Assembly (NCBI RefSeq): GCF_900091415.1
Contig: NZ_FMHU01000001.1
Coordinates: forward strand, 1,922,001-1,986,000
Length of the DNA: 64,000 nucleotides
Direction: 5' to 3'
Source: Micromonospora inyonensis
GTDB taxonomy: Bacteria > Actinomycetota > Actinomycetes > Mycobacteriales > Micromonosporaceae
The notes below the pieces were generated by a model. That model was not told where the DNA came from. It saw nothing but the letters and a program-made list of their open reading frames with translations, and ran no database searches. The position numbers and the translations under genes were made by a program. The number at the start of each line of letters is the position of its first letter. Position 1 is the stretch's first letter. Of the stretch, positions 8,222-17,119 are shown piece after piece.

Positions 8222-9190
8222 GAGGTCGCGCGGAATGGTTGTTGATCATCGGCGGCGGGCGGGTCGGTTGTTCCACCGGTAGAGGGTCCATGCACGCCGG
8301 ATGAGGCTGCGGACGGTGATGATCGCGTCGGCGAGGTCGAAGAAGGCGTCGATGACCTTCTCTGTTCGTTCGTAGCAGCGTTGCAGCCGGTTGAACGCGT
8401 TGTGCCAGCTGTTCGTCCGTTCGACGTGCCACCGTTGGCTCGCCTGGATGGGCGCCTTGTCGCCCTTGTGGGCGATCTCACCGGTCAGGCCGCGCTCGGC
8501 CAGCAGGGCGCGGGTGACCTGGGAGTCGTATCCGGCGTCGAGGTGCACCGTGATGGCCTGGGGTAGTGGGCCGAGGTCGTCGAGGTGGTCGAGGGTGGGG
8601 CCGAGCAGGGGTGAGTCGTGTCGGTTCGCGGCGGCCAGGACCCGGCCGAGGGGGATGCCGTAGCCGTCGACCATCAACGAGCGTTTCATGCCCTGCTTGC
8701 CCCGGTCGACCGGTGAGCGTCCGGCGGCCTCGCCGCCGCCGGGAGCCTTGGTGATGCAGCCGTCCACGGCGATGTCGTCGAGGACCAGGCCGACGAGCCG
8801 GTCGTAGGCGTCCAGGGCGATCTGTTTGAGCTGGGCGAACACCCCAAGCTCTATCCACTCGTCACGGCGGCCGCGGATCGTGGTGGCCGAACAGGTGGCA
8901 TCGGCGATCGCCTCGTAGGCGCAGCCGAACCGCAACACCTGGACCAGCTTGTCGAACACGATGCGGTCATCGATCCGCTTGCGGTGACAGCCCAGCGGAT
9001 GTGTCGGTTGGTAGGTCGGCCGATCGGGGAGCAGCGCGGCGAACTGGACCCACAACGGCTCGATCAGCCATGCTGGGATGGCAGGCACAGAACCTCCCGT
9101 GATCACGGAGCGTCAGCAACTTCATGATCACCAGTTCTGTGCCTGCATCCGTTCAGGCGCGCCGATCAACCCACCATTCCGCGCGACCTC
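8222..9190. mobile_element. Intact IS5-family insertion sequence
   Basis: This is a 969-bp element with matching terminal inverted repeats. The left end is GAGGTCGCGCGGAATGGT and the right end is its reverse complement, then both diverge slightly before GTTGATC. TAA flanks both ends (8219-8221 and 9191-9193) as a 3-bp target duplication, typical of this IS group. One transposase gene fills the element. The intact frame, ends and target duplication suggest recent insertion. Confidence 0.9.
8246..9088 (-). CDS. IS5-family transposase
   Basis: A DDE transposase of about 280 residues. The N-terminal DUF4096-like helix-turn-helix region has WLIEPLWVQFAALLP and RFGCAYEAIADATCSATTIR. The catalytic core shows DDIAVDGCITKAPGGG, LDAGYDSQVTRALLAERGL and the final WHVERTNSWHNAFNRL with the Glu. 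The GTG at 9088 has GGGAGG four bases upstream; a GTG at 9106 is the alternative. The frame is complete and probably active. Confidence 0.9.
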   Translation of the reverse strand: MPAIPAWLIEPLWVQFAALLPDRPTYQPTHPLGCHRKRIDDRIVFDKLVQVLRFGCAYEAIADATCSATTIRGRRDEWIELGVFAQLKQIALDAYDRLVGLVLDDIAVDGCITKAPGGGEAAGRSPVDRGKQGMKRSLMVDGYGIPLGRVLAAANRHDSPLLGPTLDHLDDLGPLPQAITVHLDAGYDSQVTRALLAERGLTGEIAHKGDKAPIQASQRWHVERTNSWHNAFNRLQRCYERTEKVIDAFFDLADAIITVRSLIRRAWTLYRWNNRPARRR

Positions 9191-9424
9191 TAAGGCGAGG
9201 TCAGCACGGACAGCCAGGATCGAGAGACAGCACTCTTAATCCGCTGTTCGGAGGCGGCGAGGGAGCAGCGAGACGGCTGGTTGCTGTCGACAACGTCTGC
9301 CGCTGGTCGGCGTAGCGGTTATGCTCAGCGGCACGGGACGACAGCGGACGACAGGCCACGGTGCGCCGTGCTGGCGTCACACCGAAGAGGCCGGCCTGGC
9401 TGTATAGGCCCCAAAGGCGACCAG
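9191..9424. other. Flank of the insertion sequence, no gene seen
   Basis: The stretch begins with the TAA target duplication. A possible -10 (TTATGCT around 9328) is present, but no supported gene follows it. Confidence 0.4.
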
Positions 9425-9580
9425 TTAGTTGTACAGCCAGAGGACGGCACAGCCGACGCACAGCGCCAGTAGAACGGCCGAGGCGAGGAGCAGTGTGAGT
9501 AGCGTGAGCAGCTCGCTGCGTGCCGTCGGAGCAGACGGCTCTGGCGACGGACTTCCGTCGGTGGGCTCGGGGTCGGGCAC
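9425..9580 (-). CDS. Possible small single-pass membrane protein
   Basis: A frame of 51 codons from a GTG encodes a proline/acidic N-terminus (PDPEPTDGSPSPEP) and one C-terminal hydrophobic helix (LLTLLTLLLASAVLLALCVG). The open frame continues upstream to 9634. The sequence just upstream repeats at 6878, where no such gene follows. It has the look of a small membrane protein, but no family is recognised and the ribosome-binding site is weak. Confidence 0.4.
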   Translation of the reverse strand: MPDPEPTDGSPSPEPSAPTARSELLTLLTLLLASAVLLALCVGCAVLWLYN

Positions 9581-9607
9581 GCCGTGATCTTGCCAGGTCC
9601 AACCGGG

Positions 9608-9736
9608 TGGCTGTACAGCCACACGTACAGCCAAGCCAGCAGACCGGGCCGGGCGTACATCGGCGCGAGCCGACGAGACGAGCAGGTCAGCAGCAGTAGC
9701 TGACGCCGGCCGACAAGAGTCTTGATCTTTGCAAAG
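9608..9736. repeat. Intergenic 130-bp repeat, second copy
   Basis: It matches 6878-7004: GTACAGCCA blocks at the start, GAGCAGGYCAGC in the middle, then GCCGGCCGACA and AGTCTTGATCTTTGCAA at the end. The internal spacing is nearly the same. No function can be read. Confidence 0.55.
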
Positions 9737-10269
9737 CGGGACTCACCCGTCGATGTGCCCTCAATGATCAACTAGTACAACCTCAGTACAGGTGAGCGTG
9801 GCAAGGGGTGTGAAACGTCGAGAGGCGCTCATCGGTCCGGCCGAGGTCGGAGCGTCGATGAGTCCGGTTCGGCCCGATGCGAGGGCCGCTCGCGGCTTAG
9901 GGGTTCAAACCTCTGCCCTCTGCGCTGCGTGCTGCCCCTGCGGGCGGCCTCCGGCCGTCCTCGGGCACCCGCAGCGCGTCATCCAAAGTCAGCGGATCGT
10001 CAGCGAACGCCGTACCGCGTGATGACTCTCGATCATGCTGGACGACACGACCGGGGTGTCTGACCACGCGGCACGGCACTTGATCGCACTCGCTGCTACG
10101 TCAGGTCACTTTCCCCCCGACGGGGGTCGTCCCTTTCGTCACTCCCGTCGCGACCGGCGAGGTGCCCGCTGCCGGCCGGCACAATGGCGGTCGGACGACC
10201 AGCACCTCGACCAGGTGGAAGCGCGCCATCGCGCGTCCTCCTGCCTGGCGGCTGAGGAGAGGAGCAGGC
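9737..10269. other. Gene-free stretch
   Basis: No supported gene. A short tRNA T-arm-like sequence (GGTTCAAACC near 9901) is not part of a tRNA. GAGGAGAGGAGCAGGC at the right end is the ribosome-binding site of the next gene. Confidence 0.45.
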
Positions 10270-10551
10270 ATGTCGACCGCACCTGAGCCCGGCCTCGCCC
10301 CCGAGCACCTGCGAACCATCAGGTACCAGGGTGAACCGGTCAGGCTGGTGGTGGACGGACACGAGTTCCGCGTCCGTGCCCGTGCCGAGGAGCCCGGCAC
10401 CTACGACTTCGACTGGCTCACCGGGCCGCACGACTACGGCTTCGGGCTTTCCGGAGCGGCCGGCTTCACGATGAGCCCGGCCGAGATGACGGAAGCCGCC
10501 CGCGACTTCCTCGCCCAGATCGACCCCGCCACCGGATACCTGGCGGAGTGA
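10270..10551 (+). CDS. Small conserved hypothetical protein
   Basis: A 93-residue acidic protein starting at an ATG with a strong GGAGAGGAG upstream. It has a compact beta-rich look (IRYQGEPVRLVVDGHEFRVR, then TYDFDWLTGPHDYGFG) and a helical end (SPAEMTEAARDFLAQID). There is no signal peptide or motif of known function. It lies alone, convergent with the sigma factor gene. Confidence 0.7.
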   Translation: MSTAPEPGLAPEHLRTIRYQGEPVRLVVDGHEFRVRARAEEPGTYDFDWLTGPHDYGFGLSGAAGFTMSPAEMTEAARDFLAQIDPATGYLAE

Positions 10552-10626
10552 CCGTCCACCGGTCCCGACGGCCGACCCGGGGTGGGGCCGCCAGGCCGAC
10601 CGGGGTGGGGCCGACGAGCTGCCAGG

Positions 10627-11715
10627 TCAGGGAAGGCTGGCCGGGAGGCCGAAGCGGCGGAACACCCCGGGATCCAGGAACGAGGTGATCGACGCGACGC
10701 GGTCACCGCGCAGGGTCAGCACGTCGATCGACCAGGCGCGGTGCGTACCGCTGCCGTCGGCGTCGAGGTAACTGGCCACGGCGGGTTGCCCGTTGGCGTG
10801 GGTGGGCAGGTGACGCCATGTCCCGCACCCGGTCAACGGCACCCGTACCGCGAAGTCGGTGACCGTCCGGATGCCCGCGTACCACGCGGGCAGCGGCGGC
10901 ATGGACCAGGTGACGTCCTCGGTCAGCAGCGCGACCAGGGCGTCCGCGTCGGCGTTCTCCAGCGCCGAGGCGTACCCGTCGACGATCTGTCGCAGCCGCG
11001 CGTCACCGATCTTCCGCAGCGTGTGCTGCTGGCTGGACGGGCCGACCCGCTCTGCGACGAGCCGACGGGCCCGCGCCAATGCCGAGTTCACCGACGTGGT
11101 CGACGTGTTCATCATGGTGGCGATCTCGGCGGCCGAGAAACCGAGCACCTCGAAGAGCAGCAGCGCCGCCCGCTGGTTGCCCGGTAGGTGCTGGAGGGCG
11201 GCGACGAAGGCGAGTTCGACGGCCTCCCGCTGCTCGTAGCGTGCGCCCGGGTGTGCCGGACCGTCCGTCAACTCCCCGTCCGGGTACGGACCGAGCCAGG
11301 CGACCCGGCCCAGCGGCGCGACGCCGAGTACCGGGTTGTCGCTGGCCGGACCGAGGTCCACCGGCAGTGCGCGTCGCCCCCGGGCCGCCACCGTGTCCAG
11401 GCAGACCCGGGTCGCCACCGCGTACAGCCAGGAGCGCAGCGAACTGCGCCCCTCGAAACGGGCGAGTCCCCGCCAGGCGCGCAGCAGGGCGTCCTGGAGT
11501 GCGTCGTCGGCGTCGTGGGTCGAACCGAGCATCCGGTAGCAATGGGCGTGCAGCTCCCGACGCAGGGGCGCGACGAGGTAATCGAACGCCTCGTCGTCGC
11601 CGGCCCGTGCCCGGTTCAGGACCGGATCGGTCGACGCGTCGGCCGGTCGGCCCGGAGGAGGGCCGGCCGCCGGGTCGGAGGGCGGGCCCGGGGCCGTCCG
11701 AGAAATGTTCCCCAC
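10627..11715 (-). CDS. ECF sigma factor with SnoaL-like C-terminal domain
   Basis: A 362-residue sigma-70 family factor of the large ECF type (TIGR02960/SigJ-like). Region 2 covers DDEAFDYLVAPLRRELHAHC to RSWLYAVATRVCLD, and region 4 is LPGNQRAALLLFEVLGFSAA plus the helix-turn-helix ending SVNSALARARR. A long C-terminal NTF2/SnoaL-like domain (about 240-360, with YAGIRTVTDFAVRVPLTGCG) is known in this family to modulate activity in place of an anti-sigma factor. The GTG at 11715 is preferred over the longer frame; AGAATC lies seven bases upstream. It is divergent from the hydrolase at 11789. Confidence 0.85.
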   Translation of the reverse strand: MGNISRTAPGPPSDPAAGPPPGRPADASTDPVLNRARAGDDEAFDYLVAPLRRELHAHCYRMLGSTHDADDALQDALLRAWRGLARFEGRSSLRSWLYAVATRVCLDTVAARGRRALPVDLGPASDNPVLGVAPLGRVAWLGPYPDGELTDGPAHPGARYEQREAVELAFVAALQHLPGNQRAALLLFEVLGFSAAEIATMMNTSTTSVNSALARARRLVAERVGPSSQQHTLRKIGDARLRQIVDGYASALENADADALVALLTEDVTWSMPPLPAWYAGIRTVTDFAVRVPLTGCGTWRHLPTHANGQPAVASYLDADGSGTHRAWSIDVLTLRGDRVASITSFLDPGVFRRFGLPASLP

Positions 11716-11788
11716 GAGGGACGATTCTGCCCCACGACGGGAGTCACCTTCTCGACCGAACGATCCACCCGCACGACCGGAGGACCTG

Positions 11789-12622
11789 ATGAACCCCACC
11801 GTGACCGCTTCCGTCACCGTCGGCACCCTGCGCGTCCCCGACGCCACCCTCCACTACGAGGTACGCGGCCGGGGCCCGCTGGTGGTGCTGGTCGGCGCGC
11901 CCATGGATGCCGCGTCGTTCGCGCCCCTGGCCGACCTGCTCGCCGTCGACCACACCGTGCTCACCACCGACCCCCGGGGCATCCACCGGAGTCCGGTCGA
12001 CGACCCCGACCGCGACTCGACCCCCGAACTGCGCGCCGACGACCTGTCCCGACTGCTGACCCACCTGGACGCCGGGCCGGCGGCGGTCCTCGGCTCCAGC
12101 GGCGGCGCGGTCAGCGCGCTGGCGCTCGCGCAGGCCCATCCCGGACAGGTGCACACCGTCGTCGCGCACGAACCGCCGCTCGACGAGTTGCTCGACGACC
12201 GGGAGGAGTTGCGGGCCCGTATCGAGGAGATGGTCGCCACCTACCTGACCGGTGACACCGCGGGCGCGTGGCGGCAGTTCCTGGCCGTGGCGAACATCCA
12301 GATGCCCGAGGAGATGGTCGAGGCGATGTTCGGCGGGGAACGTGACCCGCAGGCGGTGGCGGACGAGCACTTCCAGTACGCGCACATGCTTATCCCGACC
12401 ACCCGCTGGCAGCCCGACCTGCCGGCCCTGCGGTCCGGTGCCACCCGGATCGTCGTCGGCATCGGGGAGGAGTCCGGCGGTCAGCTCTGCGACCGCACCT
12501 CGCGGGCGCTCGCGGCGGGGCTCGGCGTCGCGCCGACCATGTTTCCCGGCGACCACATCGGCTTCGTCGGCGATCCGGAGCGGTTCGCCGTCCGGCTGCG
12601 CGAGGTCCTGGCCGAGGGGTGA
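11789..12622 (+). CDS. Alpha/beta-fold hydrolase
   Basis: A 277-residue hydrolase with a GGAGG six bases before its ATG. The nucleophile elbow is GSSGGA after HLDAGPAAVL, and the likely catalytic His sits in FPGDHIGFVGDPERF near the C-terminus. There is no signal peptide, so it acts in the cytoplasm. It is divergent from the sigma-factor gene across about 70 bp, a common arrangement in which the sigma factor may control the hydrolase. The substrate is unknown. Confidence 0.85.
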   Translation: MNPTVTASVTVGTLRVPDATLHYEVRGRGPLVVLVGAPMDAASFAPLADLLAVDHTVLTTDPRGIHRSPVDDPDRDSTPELRADDLSRLLTHLDAGPAAVLGSSGGAVSALALAQAHPGQVHTVVAHEPPLDELLDDREELRARIEEMVATYLTGDTAGAWRQFLAVANIQMPEEMVEAMFGGERDPQAVADEHFQYAHMLIPTTRWQPDLPALRSGATRIVVGIGEESGGQLCDRTSRALAAGLGVAPTMFPGDHIGFVGDPERFAVRLREVLAEG

Positions 12623-12727
12623 GCAGAACCGGCAGGTACGGGTCGGCACACCGACGGGGGAGGAGGGGCGGGCATCCGCCCGGCCGGCCCGTCGGTCGCT
12701 GGTCCGGCCCGACGGATGCCCGGCCCG

Positions 12728-13381
12728 TTACCGGACGGTGGCCCGGCCCGGCATGGCGACCGGCTGGAAGACGGCCGACGCCCGGCCGTTGCCGTCGGTG
12801 ACCACCCAGGGGTGACCGACCTGCGTGTCCTGCCGGTGGGACTCGCCCGGTGACAGCCGCTCGACGCGCACCCGGTAACCCCACTGGTTGAGCCAGTAGA
12901 CGGTCACCTGTCCGGTTCGCCGGTTGACGAACTCGACGGTGGTGTCCGCCCCGCCGTCGACCGACCGCAGGTCGCGTTCCTGCTCGGCGGGGAGCGGGGT
13001 CAGCTCCACGACACCCGGCGTGGCCGACCGGCTCGGGGCGGAGCCCGGCCTGCCGCTCGCGGTGGCGCTCCGGTCGGAAGACGGCGTCGGGGTGGCGGGT
13101 GACGGGGAGGCAGGGGTCGGGGAGACGGATCGTGTCGGGACGGTCCGGGCGGTGGCCGCCGCCGCCTGCGGGGTCGCACCGACGAAGGTGGGCAGCGGGA
13201 TCGCCGGCACCGACGGGTCCGCCACCGGCCCGGGTACGGGCGTGGTGGTGGTGCCGAGTGCCCAGACCACCGCCACGGTCACCGCCCCCACTATGGCCGC
13301 GACCAGCGAGTACGCCCACCACGACGAGCGGAGCCGCCGCCCGCCGGTCTCCTGTGGTCCGGATCCTGCCGCACGAGTCAT
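12728..13381 (-). CDS. Membrane-anchored VHL beta-domain protein
   Basis: A 217-residue protein with a short cytoplasmic N-terminus, one transmembrane helix (about 20-42, YSLVAAIVGAVTVAVVWALG), a long Pro/Ser/Thr-rich extracytoplasmic linker and a C-terminal domain. The last domain (about 145-217) contains TTVEFVNRRTGQVTVYWLNQ, the YRVRVERLSPGESHRQ region and HPWVVTDGNGRASAVFQPV, the pattern of the von Hippel-Lindau beta domain. In bacteria this domain appears on secreted or anchored proteins of unknown role. The ATG has GGGGAG about nine bases upstream. Confidence 0.75.
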   Translation of the reverse strand: MTRAAGSGPQETGGRRLRSSWWAYSLVAAIVGAVTVAVVWALGTTTTPVPGPVADPSVPAIPLPTFVGATPQAAAATARTVPTRSVSPTPASPSPATPTPSSDRSATASGRPGSAPSRSATPGVVELTPLPAEQERDLRSVDGGADTTVEFVNRRTGQVTVYWLNQWGYRVRVERLSPGESHRQDTQVGHPWVVTDGNGRASAVFQPVAMPGRATVR

Positions 13382-13565
13382 CAGTGGCCGATCTCCCCTC
13401 GGGTGCTGCCCCGGGCAGGGCCGCACGGGCCCACGATTATCCAGAAGCGATCTTTGCATGCGTCGATGGACCCTGTCGGCGTGGCCGATTCTGATCATGG
13501 CGGGGGCTGCGCGGACAGGCGATCCGAAGGCCGTCCCCATAGCAGATCGGCGGCGGGAACGGGCG

Positions 13566-13593
13566 TTGTCCACAGGCGCTCCGGTTGTCCACA
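13566..13593. promoter_or_regulatory. Two DnaA boxes in tandem
   Basis: Two copies of TTGTCCACA, the actinobacterial DnaA-box consensus, lie at 13566-13574 and 13585-13593 in the same orientation, 19 bp apart and within the longer repeat GTTGTCCACAGG. They are in the intergenic region before the Tad operon, about 85 bp upstream of its first gene. The rest of 13382-13677 holds the divergent promoters. Confidence 0.55.
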
Positions 13594-13677
13594 GGTACGG
13601 CGGTCACGCCAGCGGAAGGAGCCTCCGGCGGCGCAGTCTCTCGGCAGCACCCCCGAGCCTGACTGCTGGAGGCCGCG

Positions 13678-14778
13678 ATGCCACCCCGTACCGATGTCCG
13701 GCCGCACCGACGACTCCCGCTGGTCGTCACCGCGGACGTCGACCTCCTCGACGACCTCCTCCGGCTCGCCGCAGCGGGCGGTACGGAGGTCGAGGTGGCT
13801 GCCGACCCGGCGGCGGCCCGGTCCCGGTGGTCGCCGGCCCCGCTGGTGCTCGTCGGCGGTGACCAGGCGCAGCCTTGCCTGCGTGCCCGGCTGCCGCGTC
13901 GGGCCCGGCTGGTGCTGGTCGGGCACACCGGCGCGGCCGACCCCGGCTGGGAGGTCGCCGAGCTGATCGGCGCGGAACACGTCGCGACCCTGCCCGCGGC
14001 CGAACCATGGCTCGTCGACCGGTTCGCCGAGTGCGCGCCCCAGCAGGCCACCGCCGATGCCCGGGTGGTGGCCGTGCTCGGTGGCCGGGGTGGCGCGGGC
14101 GCGAGCGTCCTCGCCGGTGGTCTGGCGGTCACCGCCGCCCGGGCCCGGCTCCGGACCCTCCTCGTCGACGCCGATCCGCTCGGTGGCGGCCTCGACCTGG
14201 TGCTCGGCTGGGAGCAGTTGGAGGGGCTGCGCTGGCCGGCGCTCACCGACGCCGACGGCCGGGTCGATCCGCCCGCTCTGGTCCAGGCCCTGCCCAGCCG
14301 GGGCGATCTGGTGGTCCTCTCCGGGGACCGGGGCGACCCGCTGCCGCTGCCCGCACCCGCGATGGCCGCAACGCTCGACGCCGCCCGCCGAGGCCGGGAC
14401 CTGGTCGTGGTCGACCTGCCCCGCCAGTTCGACGACGCCGCCGTGCTCGCGCTGCAAGCTGCCGACCGGGTGTTCCTGGTGGTCCCCGCCGAGCTGCGGG
14501 CCACGGCCGCAGCGGCCCAGGTGGCAGCCGCCGCCGCACCGCACTGCACCGACCTGGCGGTGATCGTCCGGGGCCCCGCGCCGGGGCGGCTCAGGGCCGC
14601 CGAGGTGGCCCGGGCACTCGGCCTGCCGCTCGCGGGCACGCTTCGACCCGAGCCGGGCATCTCGCGTGGCCTGGAGCGGGGCGAGGCCCCGGCGGCGACC
14701 GGCCGTGGCCCGCTCGCCATCCTCTGCCAGCGCATCGTCGCCGACCTGACCGGCCGGTCCGTGGAAGGTGCGGCATGA
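13678..14778 (+). CDS. ssd: Septum-site-determining-like (Ssd/CpaE-like) ATPase
   Basis: A 366-residue MinD/ParA-superfamily protein of the CpaE/Ssd type. A receiver-like N-terminal part comes first (about 1-120). The ATPase half begins at about 130 with VVAVLGGRGGAGASVLAGGL, a deviant Walker A lacking the usual GKTT end, and continues with LLVDADPLGGGLDLVLG and DLVVVDLPRQFDD. In actinobacteria Ssd opens the Flp/Tad cluster and is thought to position it or inhibit septation. The ATG has GGAGG six bases upstream and the end overlaps tadA by ATGA. Confidence 0.85.
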   Translation: MPPRTDVRPHRRLPLVVTADVDLLDDLLRLAAAGGTEVEVAADPAAARSRWSPAPLVLVGGDQAQPCLRARLPRRARLVLVGHTGAADPGWEVAELIGAEHVATLPAAEPWLVDRFAECAPQQATADARVVAVLGGRGGAGASVLAGGLAVTAARARLRTLLVDADPLGGGLDLVLGWEQLEGLRWPALTDADGRVDPPALVQALPSRGDLVVLSGDRGDPLPLPAPAMAATLDAARRGRDLVVVDLPRQFDDAAVLALQAADRVFLVVPAELRATAAAAQVAAAAAPHCTDLAVIVRGPAPGRLRAAEVARALGLPLAGTLRPEPGISRGLERGEAPAATGRGPLAILCQRIVADLTGRSVEGAA

Positions 14779-16022
14779 CCGACCACCCCCGCTCGCCGCA
14801 CCACCCGGCGGACCGTCCGGCCGCCGTCGGCGAACTCTCCGCCCGGGTACGCCAGCGCTTCGCCGCCGAGGCCACCCCGGTCACCCCGGCCGCGGTCGTC
14901 TCCGCGGTACGCGCCGAGCCCGCTGCCGCCGTCCTCGGTGACACCGTGGTGCTGCGGATGGCCGACCGGGTGCACGACGACCTCGTCGGGGCCGGGCCAC
15001 TCGGGCCGCTGCTGGCCGACCCGCAGGTCACCGACGTGCTGGTGAACGGCACCCGGGTCTGGATCGACCGGGGCGACGGCCTGCGGCAGGTGGCCGTCCC
15101 GGTCGGGACGGTGGACGACGTGCGCCGGCTGGCACAGCGACTCGCGGCCGGCGCGGGCCGGCGGCTGGACGACGGTTCCCCGTTCGTGGACGCCCGGCTC
15201 GCCGACGGAACCCGGCTGCACGCCGTTCTGCCCCCGGTGGCGACCAGTGGGCCCTACCTGTCGCTGCGGACCTTCCGGCAGCGTCCGTTCACCCTCGACG
15301 AGCTGGTGGATCACGGCACGGTGTCCCCGCCGGTGGCCCCGCTGCTCGCCGCCGTCGTGGCGGCCCGGCTGGCGTACCTGGTCACCGGGGGCACCGGCTC
15401 CGGCAAGACCACTCTGCTGAACACCCTGCTCGGGCTGGTGCCGGTCACCGAACGGATCGTCCTGGTCGAGGACGCCGCCGAACTGCGCCCGGTGCATCCG
15501 CACGTCATCGGGTTGCAGGCCCGGACCGCCAACGTGGAGGGGTCGGGTGCGGTGGGCCTGGCCGACCTGGTGCGGCAGGCGCTGCGGATGCGGCCGGACC
15601 GGCTCGTGGTCGGGGAGTGCCGGGGCGGTGAGGTGGTCGACCTGCTCGCCGCCCTGAACACCGGCCACGACGGTGGGGCCGGGACGCTGCACGCCAACGC
15701 GCCGTCGGACGTACCGGCCCGGCTGGAGGCCCTCGGTCTGCTCGGCGGGTTGCCCCGCGCGGCCCTGCACGCCCAGGTGACCGCCGCCCTCCAGGTGCTG
15801 CTCCAGATGCGGCGGGGGCGTGGCGGCCGGGTGCTGGAGTCGGTCTCGCTGCTCCTGCCCGACGGGCCGGACCGCCTGGTCACGGTCGTGCCGGCCTGGG
15901 TACGTGGACGTGGTCCGGGACGGGCCGCCCGTAACCTCGGGGCGCTGCTCCAGCAGCGCGGCGTGCCGGTGCCGCCGATCCTGTCCCCACCGTGGCCCGG
16001 TGCGTCGGGGACGCCGTCGTGA
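14775..16022 (+). CDS. tadA: Tad pilus/secretion ATPase TadA (CpaF)
   Basis: A 415-residue hexameric motor ATPase for Flp pilus assembly at the inner face of the membrane. The Walker A motif is TGGTGSGKTT with Lys at about 211, the Asp box is VLVEDAAELRP, the region RMRPDRLVVGECRGGEVVDL is the Walker B, and GTLHANAPSDVPARLEALGL is the His box. The length matches the family. It overlaps ssd and tadB by 4 bp each, so translation is coupled. Confidence 0.93.
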   Translation: MTDHPRSPHHPADRPAAVGELSARVRQRFAAEATPVTPAAVVSAVRAEPAAAVLGDTVVLRMADRVHDDLVGAGPLGPLLADPQVTDVLVNGTRVWIDRGDGLRQVAVPVGTVDDVRRLAQRLAAGAGRRLDDGSPFVDARLADGTRLHAVLPPVATSGPYLSLRTFRQRPFTLDELVDHGTVSPPVAPLLAAVVAARLAYLVTGGTGSGKTTLLNTLLGLVPVTERIVLVEDAAELRPVHPHVIGLQARTANVEGSGAVGLADLVRQALRMRPDRLVVGECRGGEVVDLLAALNTGHDGGAGTLHANAPSDVPARLEALGLLGGLPRAALHAQVTAALQVLLQMRRGRGGRVLESVSLLLPDGPDRLVTVVPAWVRGRGPGRAARNLGALLQQRGVPVPPILSPPWPGASGTPS

Positions 16023-17119
16023 GCGCCGCCGCCTGGCCGGTGGTGCTGCTGGTGCTCGCCGCCGCCGCCGTCATCGGTTGGCCGACGGGCGGCGCCCGGT
16101 CCCGGTACCGGGCGCTGTTCCGATCCGGGCGTCAGGTCTCCCCTCCGGTCGACGGGGACGTCAGGGCCTACCTGCGGCACGTCGTCCACCTCCCCGGGTT
16201 CCGGCGGTCCGGTCCGGGGCGTGCCAGCGGCGGGCGGGCTGCGGCGGGGCCACCCAACCGCCGCGACCCGTCTCGCCCGGTCGGCGAAGGCGGACCGGGC
16301 ACCACCGGTGGGCACGCCGGGATCGGGCCGACCATGCCGGCAACGGCCACCGACGCGGCCCGGCGGCTCGTCGATGCCGGTGGGGGCGTCACCAGCCGCT
16401 GGGCGGCGTCGCCGAGACGGAACATGGTGCTGACAGCCGGTGTCGGGGCGGTCGGCGGTGGGCTGCTCGCCGGGCCGGTGGCCGCCCTGGTGGCTGCCGC
16501 GTACAGCGCCCTGGGCATGCGGGCCCTGCTCCGGCGTCGGCTGACCCGGTCGGCGGAACGACTCCGGCGGCATCGGCTGGACCAGCTCGGCGCGCTCGCC
16601 GCCGACCTGCGGGCCGGTCTGCCGGTCCCGACCACCCTCACCGACGAATCCGCGCTGTCGGGGGCCGGTCGGTCGGTCCCGGCCCGCGTGGGCGACGGAC
16701 CCGCTGCCCCGGACGGTGTGGACCCGGCCGACCGGCCGGAGCGTTCTGTGGACGACGCCGCCGGTCCGGCCCCTCTCGATCGGATCGACCGGCTGACCCG
16801 GGCGGCCATCCGCCTCGCCGACCGGACGGGTGCGCCACTGGCCGAACTGGTGGAGCGGATCGAGGCCGACATGCGGGCGATGGATCGTGGCCTGGCCGCC
16901 GCAGCCGCCCAGGCCGCCGGGGCGCGGGCCACCGCCTGGCTGCTCGCCGCGCTGCCACTCGGCGGCATCGCCCTCGGATACGGGATCGGCGTCGACCCGG
17001 TCCGGGTGCTGCTGCACACCCCGGTCGGTGCCGGCTGCGCGGTCGTGGCAACCCTCCTCCAGGTCGTCGGACTGCTCTGGGCCGAACGGCTCGGCGCGAC
17101 CCCCGGTGGGGCGACCTGA
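16019..17119 (+). CDS. tadB: Tad pilus assembly membrane protein TadB
   Basis: A 366-residue type II secretion F-domain (GspF-like) membrane protein. It starts at a GTG overlapping the tadA stop. A first hydrophobic helix (VVLLVLAAAAVIGWP) is followed by a hydrophilic stretch, a helix pair near LTAGVGAVGGGLLAGPVAAL, the cytoplasmic helical T2SSF core (RLDQLGALAADLRAGLPVP-like) and two final helices. Its partner is TadC. It forms the inner-membrane platform that the TadA motor drives. Confidence 0.85.
   Translation: MSAAAWPVVLLVLAAAAVIGWPTGGARSRYRALFRSGRQVSPPVDGDVRAYLRHVVHLPGFRRSGPGRASGGRAAAGPPNRRDPSRPVGEGGPGTTGGHAGIGPTMPATATDAARRLVDAGGGVTSRWAASPRRNMVLTAGVGAVGGGLLAGPVAALVAAAYSALGMRALLRRRLTRSAERLRRHRLDQLGALAADLRAGLPVPTTLTDESALSGAGRSVPARVGDGPAAPDGVDPADRPERSVDDAAGPAPLDRIDRLTRAAIRLADRTGAPLAELVERIEADMRAMDRGLAAAAAQAAGARATAWLLAALPLGGIALGYGIGVDPVRVLLHTPVGAGCAVVATLLQVVGLLWAERLGATPGGAT

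Noticed and set aside
9890..9930. tRNA T-arm-like GGTTCAAACC
   Set aside because: No matching acceptor, D or anticodon arms could be drawn around it.
9897..10079. Reverse frame of 60 codons with TLDDALRVPEDG
   Set aside because: No start signal and no family; it is also crossed by a forward frame of equal quality.
13437..15770. Reverse-strand open frame of 777 codons
   Set aside because: It is the shadow of ssd and tadA, which have clear motifs; its translation is low-complexity Arg/Ser/Gly sequence.
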